Positions 1 through 5,240 of a stretch of 5,621 bases of DNA are shown here, piece by piece. The translations under genes and the position numbers were made by a program. The DNA lies in the NCBI GenBank assembly GCA_900752475.1, contig CAADVJ010000146.1:1-5621 (forward strand). The letters are read 5' to 3'. The stretch's first letter is position 1. The number at the start of each line of letters is the position of its first letter. Source of the DNA: an uncultured Collinsella sp. (GTDB lineage Bacteria > Actinomycetota > Coriobacteriia > Coriobacteriales > Coriobacteriaceae). Under the pieces are notes generated by a model. It was not told the DNA's origin, searched no databases, and saw only the letters and a program-made list of their open reading frames with translations.

Positions 1-582
1 AAGACGGAGCCCAAGGAGACTAAACAAAAGCTGCATCCCATCGAGACCATTCCCGATATGTTGGGCGTCGAGATATCGTTTATCCGCTCGCTCGCCGAGA
101 ACGACCTCATTCGCATCATCAAGAGTCCGCAGAATCGCGAGCTCGTCGATGGCCGCGATTTTCCGATTATCCGTTACTGCTCCGAGCTGTCACGCTTCCA
201 TATCGAGCCGCGCAACCTGCGCCAGTACGTGTCTTCCGCCAACCGCGAGTCCTCGATGTTTGAGCAGGTGCTCGTGAGCATGCTCGGAATGGATACCTCC
301 GATGACGAGCGCGACGCCAAGCTCGAGCGTGCGTTTAAGAAGCTTCACGACCTGACGGAGGGCGTGCACACCGCGCTGCTCAAGAACCGCGTTTTTGAGT
401 CGCTAAACGCCGTGGTCGAGGACGCCGACATCGATGCACTCGATGAAGAAATCACTCGCTCCGAGTCCACCAAGGCCAAAAACGAAGAGACAGCCGCGCC
501 GGCTTCGCACGAGGATTCTCTCGTAAAGCCGCTCAAGGTCGTCGCCCCTTCGCAATCCGGCACCGCCACCGCGGGCAACTAA
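1..582 (+). CDS. MerR-family transcriptional regulator, FtsR-like (C-terminal part, 5' truncated)
   Basis: The reading frame is open from the first base, so this is the 3' part of a longer gene. The ATG at 58 is an internal methionine without a ribosome binding site. The 193 visible residues lack the N-terminal winged-helix DNA-binding domain. They begin in a linker and continue into a helical effector domain resembling that of the actinobacterial FtsR/Rv1828 family. Recognisable parts are a first helix pair (GVEISFIRSLAENDLIRI), a segment with IRYCSELSRFHIEPRNLRQY, and a later helix with LHDLTEGVHTALLKNRVFESL, which match the order seen in FtsR. The last 45 or so residues are charged and Ala/Ser/Thr-rich, probably disordered. 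FtsR proteins regulate cell-division genes in corynebacteria; the targets here are unknown. The apt gene follows after 40 bases, so co-transcription is likely. Family assignment is from remembered similarity and is fairly secure; the specific role is not. Confidence 0.8.
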   Translation, partial: KTEPKETKQKLHPIETIPDMLGVEISFIRSLAENDLIRIIKSPQNRELVDGRDFPIIRYCSELSRFHIEPRNLRQYVSSANRESSMFEQVLVSMLGMDTSDDERDAKLERAFKKLHDLTEGVHTALLKNRVFESLNAVVEDADIDALDEEITRSESTKAKNEETAAPASHEDSLVKPLKVVAPSQSGTATAGN

Positions 583-609
583 CAGCTACCGCTTATCCGG
601 CAACCCATT

Positions 610-615
610 GAAAGG
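610..615 (+). promoter_or_regulatory. Shine-Dalgarno that fixes the apt start
   Basis: GAAAGG lies seven bases before the ATG at 623. It overlaps the alternative in-frame TTG at 608, which has no purine-rich site at a suitable distance. This supports translation from 623. Confidence 0.7.
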
Positions 616-622
616 TCATGCA

Positions 623-1153
623 ATGTACGACTTCGAATCTCAAATCGTCGACATCCCCGACTATCCCGAGCCCGGAGTCATCTTTAAAGACATCACGCCG
701 CTCTTTGGCAATCCCGAGGCGCTCACAGCCATGACCGATGCCCTCGCCGAGCACTTTGCCGGCATGGGAATCACCAAGGTCGTGGGTCCCGAGGCTCGCG
801 GCTTTATGGTTGGCGTACCGGTGGCTGTAGCCCTTGGCGCTGGCTTTGTTCCCGCACGTAAACCGGGCAAGCTGCCGCGCGAGACCGTAAGCCAGAGCTA
901 CGAGCTCGAGTACGGCACCGATTCAATTGAGATCCATGCCGACGCTATCAGCTCTAAAGATACCGTGTTGATTCTGGACGACTTGGTCGCGACGGGCGGA
1001 ACCGTCGAGGCAACAGGTAAACTGGTGCGAGATATGGGCGCAAAGCTTGTCGGTTACGGTTGTATCCTTGAGCTTGCGTTTCTCAACCCGCGCGAGAAGC
1101 TCACGCCGTCTGATGACGATGTGGAGCTCTTTAGCCTGGTGACGGTGGACTAG
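623..1153 (+). CDS. apt: Adenine phosphoribosyltransferase
   Basis: This cytosolic purine-salvage enzyme converts adenine and PRPP to AMP and pyrophosphate. The 176-residue product has the usual family length and is full length. Visible motifs are the N-terminal IPDYPEPGVIFKDITPL segment (residues 11-27), EARGF (57-61) in the base-binding region, the flexible loop with RKPGKLPRET (79-88) and ELEYGT (94-99), and the PRPP-binding signature VLILDDLVATGGT (115-127) with the paired aspartates. These match well-studied bacterial Apt proteins closely. The frame can be extended to a TTG at 608, but the ATG at 623 has a well-spaced GAAAGG and gives the normal N-terminus. It sits 40 bases after the MerR-like gene and 32 bases before the NlpC/P60 gene with no terminator between, so it is probably the middle gene of one transcript. 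No purine-responsive element is visible. Confidence 0.97.
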   Translation: MYDFESQIVDIPDYPEPGVIFKDITPLFGNPEALTAMTDALAEHFAGMGITKVVGPEARGFMVGVPVAVALGAGFVPARKPGKLPRETVSQSYELEYGTDSIEIHADAISSKDTVLILDDLVATGGTVEATGKLVRDMGAKLVGYGCILELAFLNPREKLTPSDDDVELFSLVTVD

Positions 1154-1185
1154 CCGTTACCCTTAGTTACTGGAAAGGAAGCTAC

Positions 1186-2313
1186 ATGCGCACAGCAAAC
1201 ACGCACAAAAACATGGCACGCTGCGCTGCTACGGCAACCCTCGCTTGTGTTTTGGGCTTGGGCCTCGCGGCTCCTGCCTACGCCGATACCGCATCCGACC
1301 TTGCCGCTGCTCGTACTAAGCTCGAGCAGATCGGTACCCAAACTCAGCAGATTTACGATGAGCTCGCCACGCAGACGCAGGCGCTCGATCAGACTGCCGG
1401 CGAGATCACGCAAAAGCAGCAGGAGATCGCCGATGGCCAGGCCAAGCTCTCGACCTATGTCGCCGGCGAGTACAAAACCGGCGGTCTGAGCCTGCTTCAG
1501 GTTCTGACGGGTGTCGATGACCTGAGCGACATGCTCAACCGTCTGTTCTACTACGGCAAAGTTTCCGATAAGCAAGCTCAGACCATTCAAGAGGTCAAGG
1601 AGCTTAAGCAGCAGCTCACCGATAAGCAGTCCGAGCAGGAGAAGAACGTCGCCGCCACGCAAAAGAAGGTCGACGAGCTTAACGCCCAGCAGGCTGAAGC
1701 CCAGAACGTCGTAAACTCCCTGGATTCGCAGCTGCAGGCCGAGCTTGCCGCCGAGGCCGAGGCCAACGCCGCGCTGCAGGCCGGCATCAACGCCAGCACC
1801 GCCGAGAAGGCCACGGTGAGCAACGAGACTGCCGGTACGACCGAGAACACCAACAACGGTGGCCAGACCAGCAATAACAACAACCAGGGCGGCAACACTC
1901 CGGCTCCTACGCCGGCACCTGCTCCGACGCCACAGCCCCCCACGCCTGCTCCGGCTCCGACGCCTTCCGCTCCGAGCCAGTCCGTCGATGGCGGTTCTGT
2001 TGTCTCGCGTGCATACAGCAAGCTTGGTTGCGCCTATTCCTGGGGCGGAATTGGCCCGAACAGCTTCGACTGCTCTGGTTTTGTTAGCTATTGCCTCACT
2101 GGTCGCTATTGCCGCCTGGGCACCACGGGTACCTTTATGGGCTGGACGCGTGTGTCCGATCCGCAGCCCGGTGACGTTGTGGTCAACTCGTACCACACCG
2201 GCATTTACATCGGTGGTGGTCAGATGATTCATGCTTCCGACTACAACACGGGTGTTATCATCAGCTCCGTTGCCGCCGGCATGAACAACAACTATATCTT
2301 CGTTCGCTACTAA
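1186..2313 (+). CDS. Secreted NlpC/P60 peptidoglycan endopeptidase with N-terminal coiled coil
   Basis: The 375-residue product is predicted to be exported and to cut peptide bonds in peptidoglycan stem peptides. An N-terminal signal peptide has basic residues (Arg2, Lys8, Arg12), a hydrophobic core (about 14-29) and a probable cleavage site AYA|D after residue 33. Residues 34-205 are rich in Gln, Glu, Lys and Ala, with heptad-like coiled-coil character resembling CwlO/RipA-type hydrolases. A Thr/Asn/Gly-rich stretch (about 212-237) and a Pro-Ala-Thr linker (239-260) lead to the NlpC/P60 domain (about 270-375). The catalytic Cys296 lies in FDCSGF, His337 in YHTGIYIG, and His349 in MIHAS is the likely third residue. 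The ATG is preceded by GGAAAGGAA with good spacing. Three further cysteines (282, 303, 309) lie in the exported catalytic domain. No SH3 or wall-anchor domain is present. It is likely the last gene of the apt transcript. Its exact substrate cannot be read from sequence. Confidence 0.93.
   Translation: MRTANTHKNMARCAATATLACVLGLGLAAPAYADTASDLAAARTKLEQIGTQTQQIYDELATQTQALDQTAGEITQKQQEIADGQAKLSTYVAGEYKTGGLSLLQVLTGVDDLSDMLNRLFYYGKVSDKQAQTIQEVKELKQQLTDKQSEQEKNVAATQKKVDELNAQQAEAQNVVNSLDSQLQAELAAEAEANAALQAGINASTAEKATVSNETAGTTENTNNGGQTSNNNNQGGNTPAPTPAPAPTPQPPTPAPAPTPSAPSQSVDGGSVVSRAYSKLGCAYSWGGIGPNSFDCSGFVSYCLTGRYCRLGTTGTFMGWTRVSDPQPGDVVVNSYHTGIYIGGGQMIHASDYNTGVIISSVAAGMNNNYIFVRY
1900..1965 (+). repeat. 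Low-complexity Pro/Ala/Thr codon repeat (linker)
   Basis: This stretch encodes alternating PAP, PTP and APAP units at residues 239-260 of the NlpC/P60 protein. At DNA level it consists of near-identical short units such as GCTCCGACGCC and CCGGCTCC. It is a flexible linker between the coiled coil and the catalytic domain, and a plausible site of length variation between strains. Confidence 0.75.
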
Positions 2314-2336
2314 GTATTCAGATAAAGCAAACGGAT

Positions 2337-2375
2337 ATGGACCTCGTGGCTTTGAGTCATGGGGTCCATTCTTTT
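2337..2375 (+). terminator. Rho-independent terminator after the NlpC/P60 gene
   Basis: ATGGACC (2337-2343) pairs perfectly with GGTCCAT (2363-2369), and the stem can extend inward by about three more pairs including G-U wobbles. The right arm is followed by TCTTTT. It starts 23 bases after the stop codon and probably ends the MerR-apt-NlpC transcript. The T-tract is interrupted, so efficiency is uncertain. Confidence 0.7.
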
Positions 2376-2387
2376 GCCTTTCGTGCA

Positions 2388-2422
2388 GGCCGCTATCTAG
2401 TTTTGAATACTAGATAGCGGCC
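2388..2422. promoter_or_regulatory. Perfect palindrome upstream of degV, copy 1 of a shared operator-like element
   Basis: GGCCGCTATCTAG (2388-2400) and CTAGATAGCGGCC (2410-2422) are perfect 13-base inverted arms around a nine-base spacer TTTTGAATA. Neither strand has a T-tract beside it, so it is not a typical terminator. Its inner 25 bases (2394-2418) match 23 of 25 bases at 4068-4092 in the promoter region of the DUF1836 regulator gene, including the spacer. Its centre is about 50 bases upstream of the predicted degV transcription start. A protein-binding site is inferred; the DUF1836 product is the obvious candidate. Confidence 0.7.
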
Positions 2423-2442
2423 CAATCGGTCTGCAAGATGGC

Positions 2443-2448
2443 TATAAT
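2443..2448 (+). promoter_or_regulatory. degV promoter -10 hexamer
   Basis: A perfect TATAAT lies 29 bases before the degV ATG, predicting a start near 2455. At 16-18 base spacing there is no recognisable TTGACA-like -35; the sequence there is GCCCAAT, immediately beside the palindrome at 2388-2422. A weak -35 with an adjacent palindrome suggests regulated or activator-assisted initiation. Confidence 0.6.
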
Positions 2449-2464
2449 TGTTAGGGAACAATTA
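2445..2464. promoter_or_regulatory. Second inverted repeat overlapping the degV -10 and start site
   Basis: TAATTGTT (2445-2452) and AACAATTA (2457-2464) are perfect eight-base arms around AGGG. The repeat overlaps most of the TATAAT box and the predicted start, and touches the AGAAAGG ribosome binding site. Since the left arm would lie largely upstream of the predicted start, a DNA-level operator is more likely than an RNA hairpin. It shares no motif with the palindrome at 2388-2422. Confidence 0.5.
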
Positions 2465-2477
2465 GAAAGGACCCTCT

Positions 2478-3344
2478 ATGAGCTGGGCACTTATCTCCGA
2501 TTCAAGCTGCAACCTCCGCGATTGGCAACCGACCGCGCCCCATACCACCTTTGCATTTGCGCCCCTCAAAATTCGAGTGGGGGAGCGTGAATTCGTCGAT
2601 GACCTTTCGCTCGATGTTCATGAACTCAACTGCGCTGTTCAGGCGGAGACGAACGCTTCTTCGAGCGCTTGTCCCAGCGTAGGGGAGTGGGCCGAGCTTT
2701 TCAAATTGGCAGACAAGACCATCTGCATGCCGATCTCTGAGGGCGTGTCGGGCAGCTACAACGCGGCAGCCACGGCTCGCGATATGGTTCTTGCCGAGGA
2801 GCCCGACCGACAGATTCATCTAGTCAATTCACGCGCAGCTGGCGGCAAAATGGACCTCATTTTCTTGCTTTTTGACCGCTATCTTGCAAGCAATCCGGAT
2901 GTCTCATTCGAGGATGCTTGCGCATACTTCGATAGCCTTGAACAGAACAGCAAAATCCTCTTCAGTTTGTGCAATTACGAAAACCTCGCCAAAGCCGGAC
3001 GTATCCCTAAGGCAGCCGGCGTCATTGCCAACAAGCTCAATATCCGTATTTTGGGCACAGCGAGTGAGGCCGGTAAAATCGAACTCGTCGGGCACACGCG
3101 TGGCGAAAAGAAGATGCTCAACAAGATCATCGACACTATGGAAGCCGAGGGCTTTACGGGCGGTGAGGTCGTCATAGATCACGTTGAGAACGAAGCTGGA
3201 GCCCAGGCGCTCACTGACCGCATAGTCGAGCATTGGCCCGGCTCCAAGACCATCATCATGCCCTGCAACGGCCTGGATTCCTATTACGCCGAGATGCACG
3301 GCCTCATCATCGGCTACGGCATGGGCGTAGCTTCGGGCAAATAA
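2478..3344 (+). CDS. DegV family protein (FakB-like fatty-acid-binding protein)
   Basis: DegV/FakB proteins bind a fatty acid in the cytosol, and characterised FakB members present it to the kinase FakA for entry into phospholipids. The 288-residue product has the family length and landmarks: N-terminal ISDSSCNL (residues 6-13), SSACPSVGEW (62-71) in place of the usual TSQPS-type motif, ISEGVSGSYNAA (86-97), LVNSRAAGGKMDL (115-127), and NYENLAKAGRIPKAAGVIANKLNI (166-189) with Arg175. The C-terminal segment GLIIGYGMG (275-283) lacks the His of the GxH motif found in typical FakB proteins, so ligand handling may differ. The ATG at 2478 follows AGAAAGG by seven bases. It has its own promoter with a TATAAT at 2443, two upstream palindromes, and a strong terminator shared with the convergent DUF1836 gene. 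No FakA kinase is in the window. Family membership is secure; ligand and role are not. Confidence 0.9.
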   Translation: MSWALISDSSCNLRDWQPTAPHTTFAFAPLKIRVGEREFVDDLSLDVHELNCAVQAETNASSSACPSVGEWAELFKLADKTICMPISEGVSGSYNAAATARDMVLAEEPDRQIHLVNSRAAGGKMDLIFLLFDRYLASNPDVSFEDACAYFDSLEQNSKILFSLCNYENLAKAGRIPKAAGVIANKLNIRILGTASEAGKIELVGHTRGEKKMLNKIIDTMEAEGFTGGEVVIDHVENEAGAQALTDRIVEHWPGSKTIIMPCNGLDSYYAEMHGLIIGYGMGVASGK

Positions 3345-3357
3345 AGTCCAACCAAGC

Positions 3358-3410
3358 AAAAATACGGGCGGGACAAAGCGACAGATGGCTCTTTGTCCCG
3401 CCCGTTTTAT
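3358..3410. terminator. Bidirectional terminator between degV and the DUF1836 gene
   Basis: ACGGGCGGGACAAAG (3364-3378) and CTTTGTCCCGCCCGT (3391-3405) form a perfect 15-base stem with a 12-base loop. On the plus strand it is followed by TTTAT. On the minus strand the complement of the A-run at 3358-3362 supplies a T-run. It therefore fits termination of both convergent genes: degV ends 20 bases before the stem and the DUF1836 gene ends 13 bases beyond it. Confidence 0.93.
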
Positions 3411-3417
3411 ACGTCGG

Positions 3418-4029
3418 CTAGCTATTAAACCCGTTGAACTTGAGATAGCTCATCAAGTAAGCCTTCGAAACGAAGGACGATACCGCGCTACGCACAAGCA
3501 GCGACTCACGCGTTACCTGATGCGCCGTATCGGGCACGGGAGTCTGCTCGACGGAAAACGCCGCACGAATCGATGCCTCGAGCTGATCGACCACATAATC
3601 AAAGGCCGTCGGGGCATCGTAGCTCAAACGCTGAATGTTAAAGAGTGCCTGCACCGCAGCAATAGGTAGCACCTGCTTAAAGATGCAGATAGCGATCAGG
3701 CGGGCAATCTGCTCGCGGCCATATTGCTTTTTGACCGGAGCAGGCACTAGGCCGACCTTTACGTAGTTATTGATCATCGATGGCGTAATGATAGGCTGCT
3801 CAACGCAAATGGACAGCGGCTCCATCCAAAGCGCAACATACTCAATAACCTGGTCGCGGTAGAGTGTCACATTGGGCAACTGGTCATAGCGCGGCAGACT
3901 CAACGTATTGAGTTTGCGCACGATATCGGACTGAATAAATGCATCGGGCAGCACAGTGGGCTGAATATCCTCAGGCTTAATGCTGACCGACGAATCGGAC
4001 ATCGGGATAACGCGTTTGGCGTGGTTCAT
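3418..4029 (-). CDS. DUF1836 family MerR-like transcriptional regulator
   Basis: The 203-residue product carries the DUF1836 signature, a MerR-like winged-helix region. This includes ITPSMINNYVKVGLV (residues 81-95), PVKKQYGREQIARL (98-111) and IFKQVLPIAAVQALF (116-130). The N-terminal 60 residues contain PRYDQLPNVTLYRDQVIEYV, also typical of the family. The C-terminal part (131-203) is helical and holds no recognised ligand domain. The start at 4029 has a strong GGAGG six bases upstream. Met10 has no such site. The gene converges with degV. Its own promoter region carries copy 2 of the palindrome found before degV, so autoregulation and control of degV are inferred. The family is generally treated as DNA-binding, but most members have no known signal. 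No catalytic motif is visible. Confidence 0.85.
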   Translation of the reverse strand: MNHAKRVIPMSDSSVSIKPEDIQPTVLPDAFIQSDIVRKLNTLSLPRYDQLPNVTLYRDQVIEYVALWMEPLSICVEQPIITPSMINNYVKVGLVPAPVKKQYGREQIARLIAICIFKQVLPIAAVQALFNIQRLSYDAPTAFDYVVDQLEASIRAAFSVEQTPVPDTAHQVTRESLLVRSAVSSFVSKAYLMSYLKFNGFNS

Positions 4030-4048
4030 AAGGATCCTCCGTTCATTA

Positions 4049-4062
4049 GCTATATTGTATTC
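4049..4062 (+). promoter_or_regulatory. Additional half-site of the shared element
   Basis: GCTATATTGTATTC matches in 12 of 14 bases the reverse complement of 4079-4092 (GCTATATAGTATGC), the outer half of copy 2. It also lies 17 bases upstream of the left half of copy 2 in direct orientation. It overlaps the predicted -10 of the DUF1836 promoter, so a protein bound here could block transcription. Confidence 0.5.
4054..4059 (-). promoter_or_regulatory. Putative -10 of the DUF1836 gene promoter
   Basis: On the minus strand TACAAT lies 24 bases before the ATG, with an overlapping alternative TAGAAT at 4059-4064. The -35 position at 17-18 base spacing falls inside copy 2 of the palindrome and is poor (TATGCA-like). 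The arrangement fits autorepression. Confidence 0.45.
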
Positions 4063-4067
4063 TAGGT

Positions 4068-4092
4068 TATCTAGTTTTGCATACTATATAGC
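4068..4092. promoter_or_regulatory. Copy 2 of the shared palindromic element, upstream of the DUF1836 gene
   Basis: The 25 bases match 2394-2418 at 23 positions: TATCTAGTTTTG is identical, then one change, ATACTA, one change, ATAGC. The two halves read GTTATCTAGTTTTG (4066-4079) and, on the minus strand, GCTATATAGTATGC (4092-4079). It lies 39 bases from the DUF1836 start codon, over the expected -35 region. The high identity outside any coding region, together with its position, argues for a regulator binding site. Confidence 0.7.
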
Positions 4093-4093
4093 A

Positions 4094-4136
4094 GGAAAGT
4101 AAAAGAGGCTGGACAGCACATTGATGCACCGTCCAA
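4094..4136 (-). terminator. Rho-independent terminator of trxB
   Basis: On the minus strand TGGACGGTGCA (4135-4125) pairs with TGTGCTGTCCA (4120-4110) over 11 positions, three of them G-U wobbles, around a TCAA loop. A T-rich run with TCTTTTACTTT follows. On the plus strand the wobbles become A-C mismatches, so it is directional and serves trxB, which ends about 50 bases upstream. Confidence 0.75.
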
Positions 4137-4184
4137 CCACTTTGTTTTAAAGATAGCAACCTTACATAAGATATATTATCGTAC

Positions 4185-5123
4185 TTATCTACGGAGAAAT
4201 GCGTATGCGCTGGTTGCCGCTATGGCTCCGTCAGAAACCGCGGTCACAACCTGGCGTAAACGCTTGGAACGGATATCGCCAGCGGCAAATAGACCTGGCG
4301 TGCGGGTCGCCATGGATTCATCAGTCAGAATGCCGCCATCAGGCGCCAGATCGACTAGATGCTCAACAAGCTCGGTATGGGGTTGCGTCCCGGTATAGAC
4401 AAAGATGCCAAAAGAGCCGGGCTCAAATGACTCGGTATGAATTTCCCCGGATGAATTGTCCTTAAAGGCGATCGTCGTTGGCATGGCTTCGCCCGAGAGC
4501 TCCACAATACTAGTTTGGTACCTAACTGTAATATTGTCCTTTTCGAGTACTTTCTGAACAACACCATCAGGCGCACGGAACTGGTCGCGGCGCAGCACGA
4601 TGGTCACACTGCTGGCAATGTCTGACAGGAACAGTGCCTCTTCGCATGCCGAATTGCCACCACCGATTACAAAGACCTGTTTGCTGCGAAAGAACATGCC
4701 GTCACATGTTGCGCAATATGAAACGCCACGACCGCGATAGGTATCCTCGCCAGCGAAACCTGCCGGACGCGGCGTGGCACCCATGCAAGCGATAACGCTC
4801 GAGGCAAGCGTATCGCCCATATCGTGATGCACCGTAAACAGCGCTGCATCGGCATCGTAATCGATACCCGTAACCATGCTCCATGTAACCTGCGCTCCCA
4901 GCCCCTCTGCATGTTGCTGAAAACGCTCGCCGAGTTCGGCGCCACTCAAGAGCGGAATGCCCGGATAGTTCTCGACTTCATTGGTCGTGGCGATCTGTCC
5001 ACCCGACATGCCCTGCTCAATCACGGTCGTCGTCAGGTTGGCACGCGCAGCGTAAATGGCGGCAGCATAGCCCGCGGGGCCTCCACCGATAATCGCAACA
5101 TCAATCGGCTGATCGGTAGTCAT
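4185..5123 (-). CDS. trxB: Thioredoxin reductase (NADPH), FAD-dependent
   Basis: This cytosolic flavoenzyme uses NADPH to reduce thioredoxin. The 312-residue product has the standard low-molecular-weight TrxB length. An N-terminal FAD-binding dinucleotide fold has IIGGGPAG (11-18) and GGQIATTNEVENYPG (41-55). The redox-active pair Cys137 and Cys140 lies in CATCDG. The NADPH-binding domain has VIGGGNSACEEA (152-163) and LRRDQFRA (177-184). The C-terminal FAD segment includes TPGLFAAGDI (275-284) and RQVVTAVSDGAIAA (290-303). The frame continues 25 codons upstream to an ATG at 5198, but the ATG at 5123 has GAGAGG seven bases before it and gives the normal N-terminus. No thioredoxin gene is adjacent. 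It is a single gene with its own terminator, and is divergent from the glycosyltransferase gene. Some homologues act on other small redoxins, but the motifs here are canonical. Confidence 0.96.
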   Translation of the reverse strand: MTTDQPIDVAIIGGGPAGYAAAIYAARANLTTTVIEQGMSGGQIATTNEVENYPGIPLLSGAELGERFQQHAEGLGAQVTWSMVTGIDYDADAALFTVHHDMGDTLASSVIACMGATPRPAGFAGEDTYRGRGVSYCATCDGMFFRSKQVFVIGGGNSACEEALFLSDIASSVTIVLRRDQFRAPDGVVQKVLEKDNITVRYQTSIVELSGEAMPTTIAFKDNSSGEIHTESFEPGSFGIFVYTGTQPHTELVEHLVDLAPDGGILTDESMATRTPGLFAAGDIRSKRLRQVVTAVSDGAIAATSAYAFLRR

Positions 5124-5130
5124 GGAATAT

Positions 5131-5136
5131 CCTCTC
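5131..5136 (-). promoter_or_regulatory. Shine-Dalgarno that fixes the trxB start
   Basis: GAGAGG on the minus strand ends seven bases before the ATG at 5123. The in-frame upstream ATG codons at 5198 and 5165 would add residues (MHECHVHVNLG, MSAKNVNV) that no TrxB family member needs. Confidence 0.7.
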
Positions 5137-5198
5137 GTCGATACATTGACGTTCTTTGCGCTCATACCCAAATTTACGTGAACATGACACTCATGCAC

Positions 5199-5204
5199 TA
5201 CAAT
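5199..5204 (+). promoter_or_regulatory. Possible -10 of the glycosyltransferase gene promoter
   Basis: TACAAT lies 36 bases before the ATG at 5241, giving a leader of about 30 bases. No good -35 is visible at 15-18 base spacing (ACGTGA or GTGAAC). No convincing trxB promoter could be picked out in the same intergenic stretch. Confidence 0.35.
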
Positions 5205-5240
5205 GATATCTCGCGTAACAAAGCTGAAGGGGAGTTATCG

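Noticed and set aside
608..622. TTG start for apt giving five extra residues
   Set aside because: The GAAAGG site overlaps this codon and is correctly spaced for the ATG at 623, which also gives the usual Apt N-terminus.
1587..2021. A 144-codon minus-strand frame rich in Ala, Val, Ser and Gly
   Set aside because: Low-complexity antisense reading of the coiled coil and Pro-rich linker; no start signal and no recognisable domain.
1150..2232. A 360-codon open frame on the minus strand opposite the NlpC/P60 gene
   Set aside because: It is the antisense shadow of a gene with strong Ala, Gln and Glu codon bias. Its Leu/Arg/Gly-rich translation has no family likeness and no ribosome binding site, while the plus-strand frame has a signal peptide and catalytic motifs.
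2388..2422. The 13-base-arm palindrome as a transcription terminator
   Set aside because: No T-run follows on either strand, a better terminator already lies at 2337-2375, and a near-identical element sits in another promoter region.
2904..3359. A 151-codon minus-strand frame opposite degV
   Set aside because: It is an antisense shadow of a clear DegV coding frame. It has no family resemblance and begins inside the terminator region.
4137..4184. AT-rich stretch after trxB as a possible promoter or small RNA
   Set aside because: It contains TATATTATC-like DNA but no paired -35 and -10 elements leading to a gene. It is best read as the trxB 3' untranslated region.
5124..5198. 25-codon N-terminal extension of trxB
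   Set aside because: A well-spaced GAGAGG precedes the ATG at 5123, and the family starts just before the FAD-binding glycine motif. The His-rich extension is upstream leader DNA.
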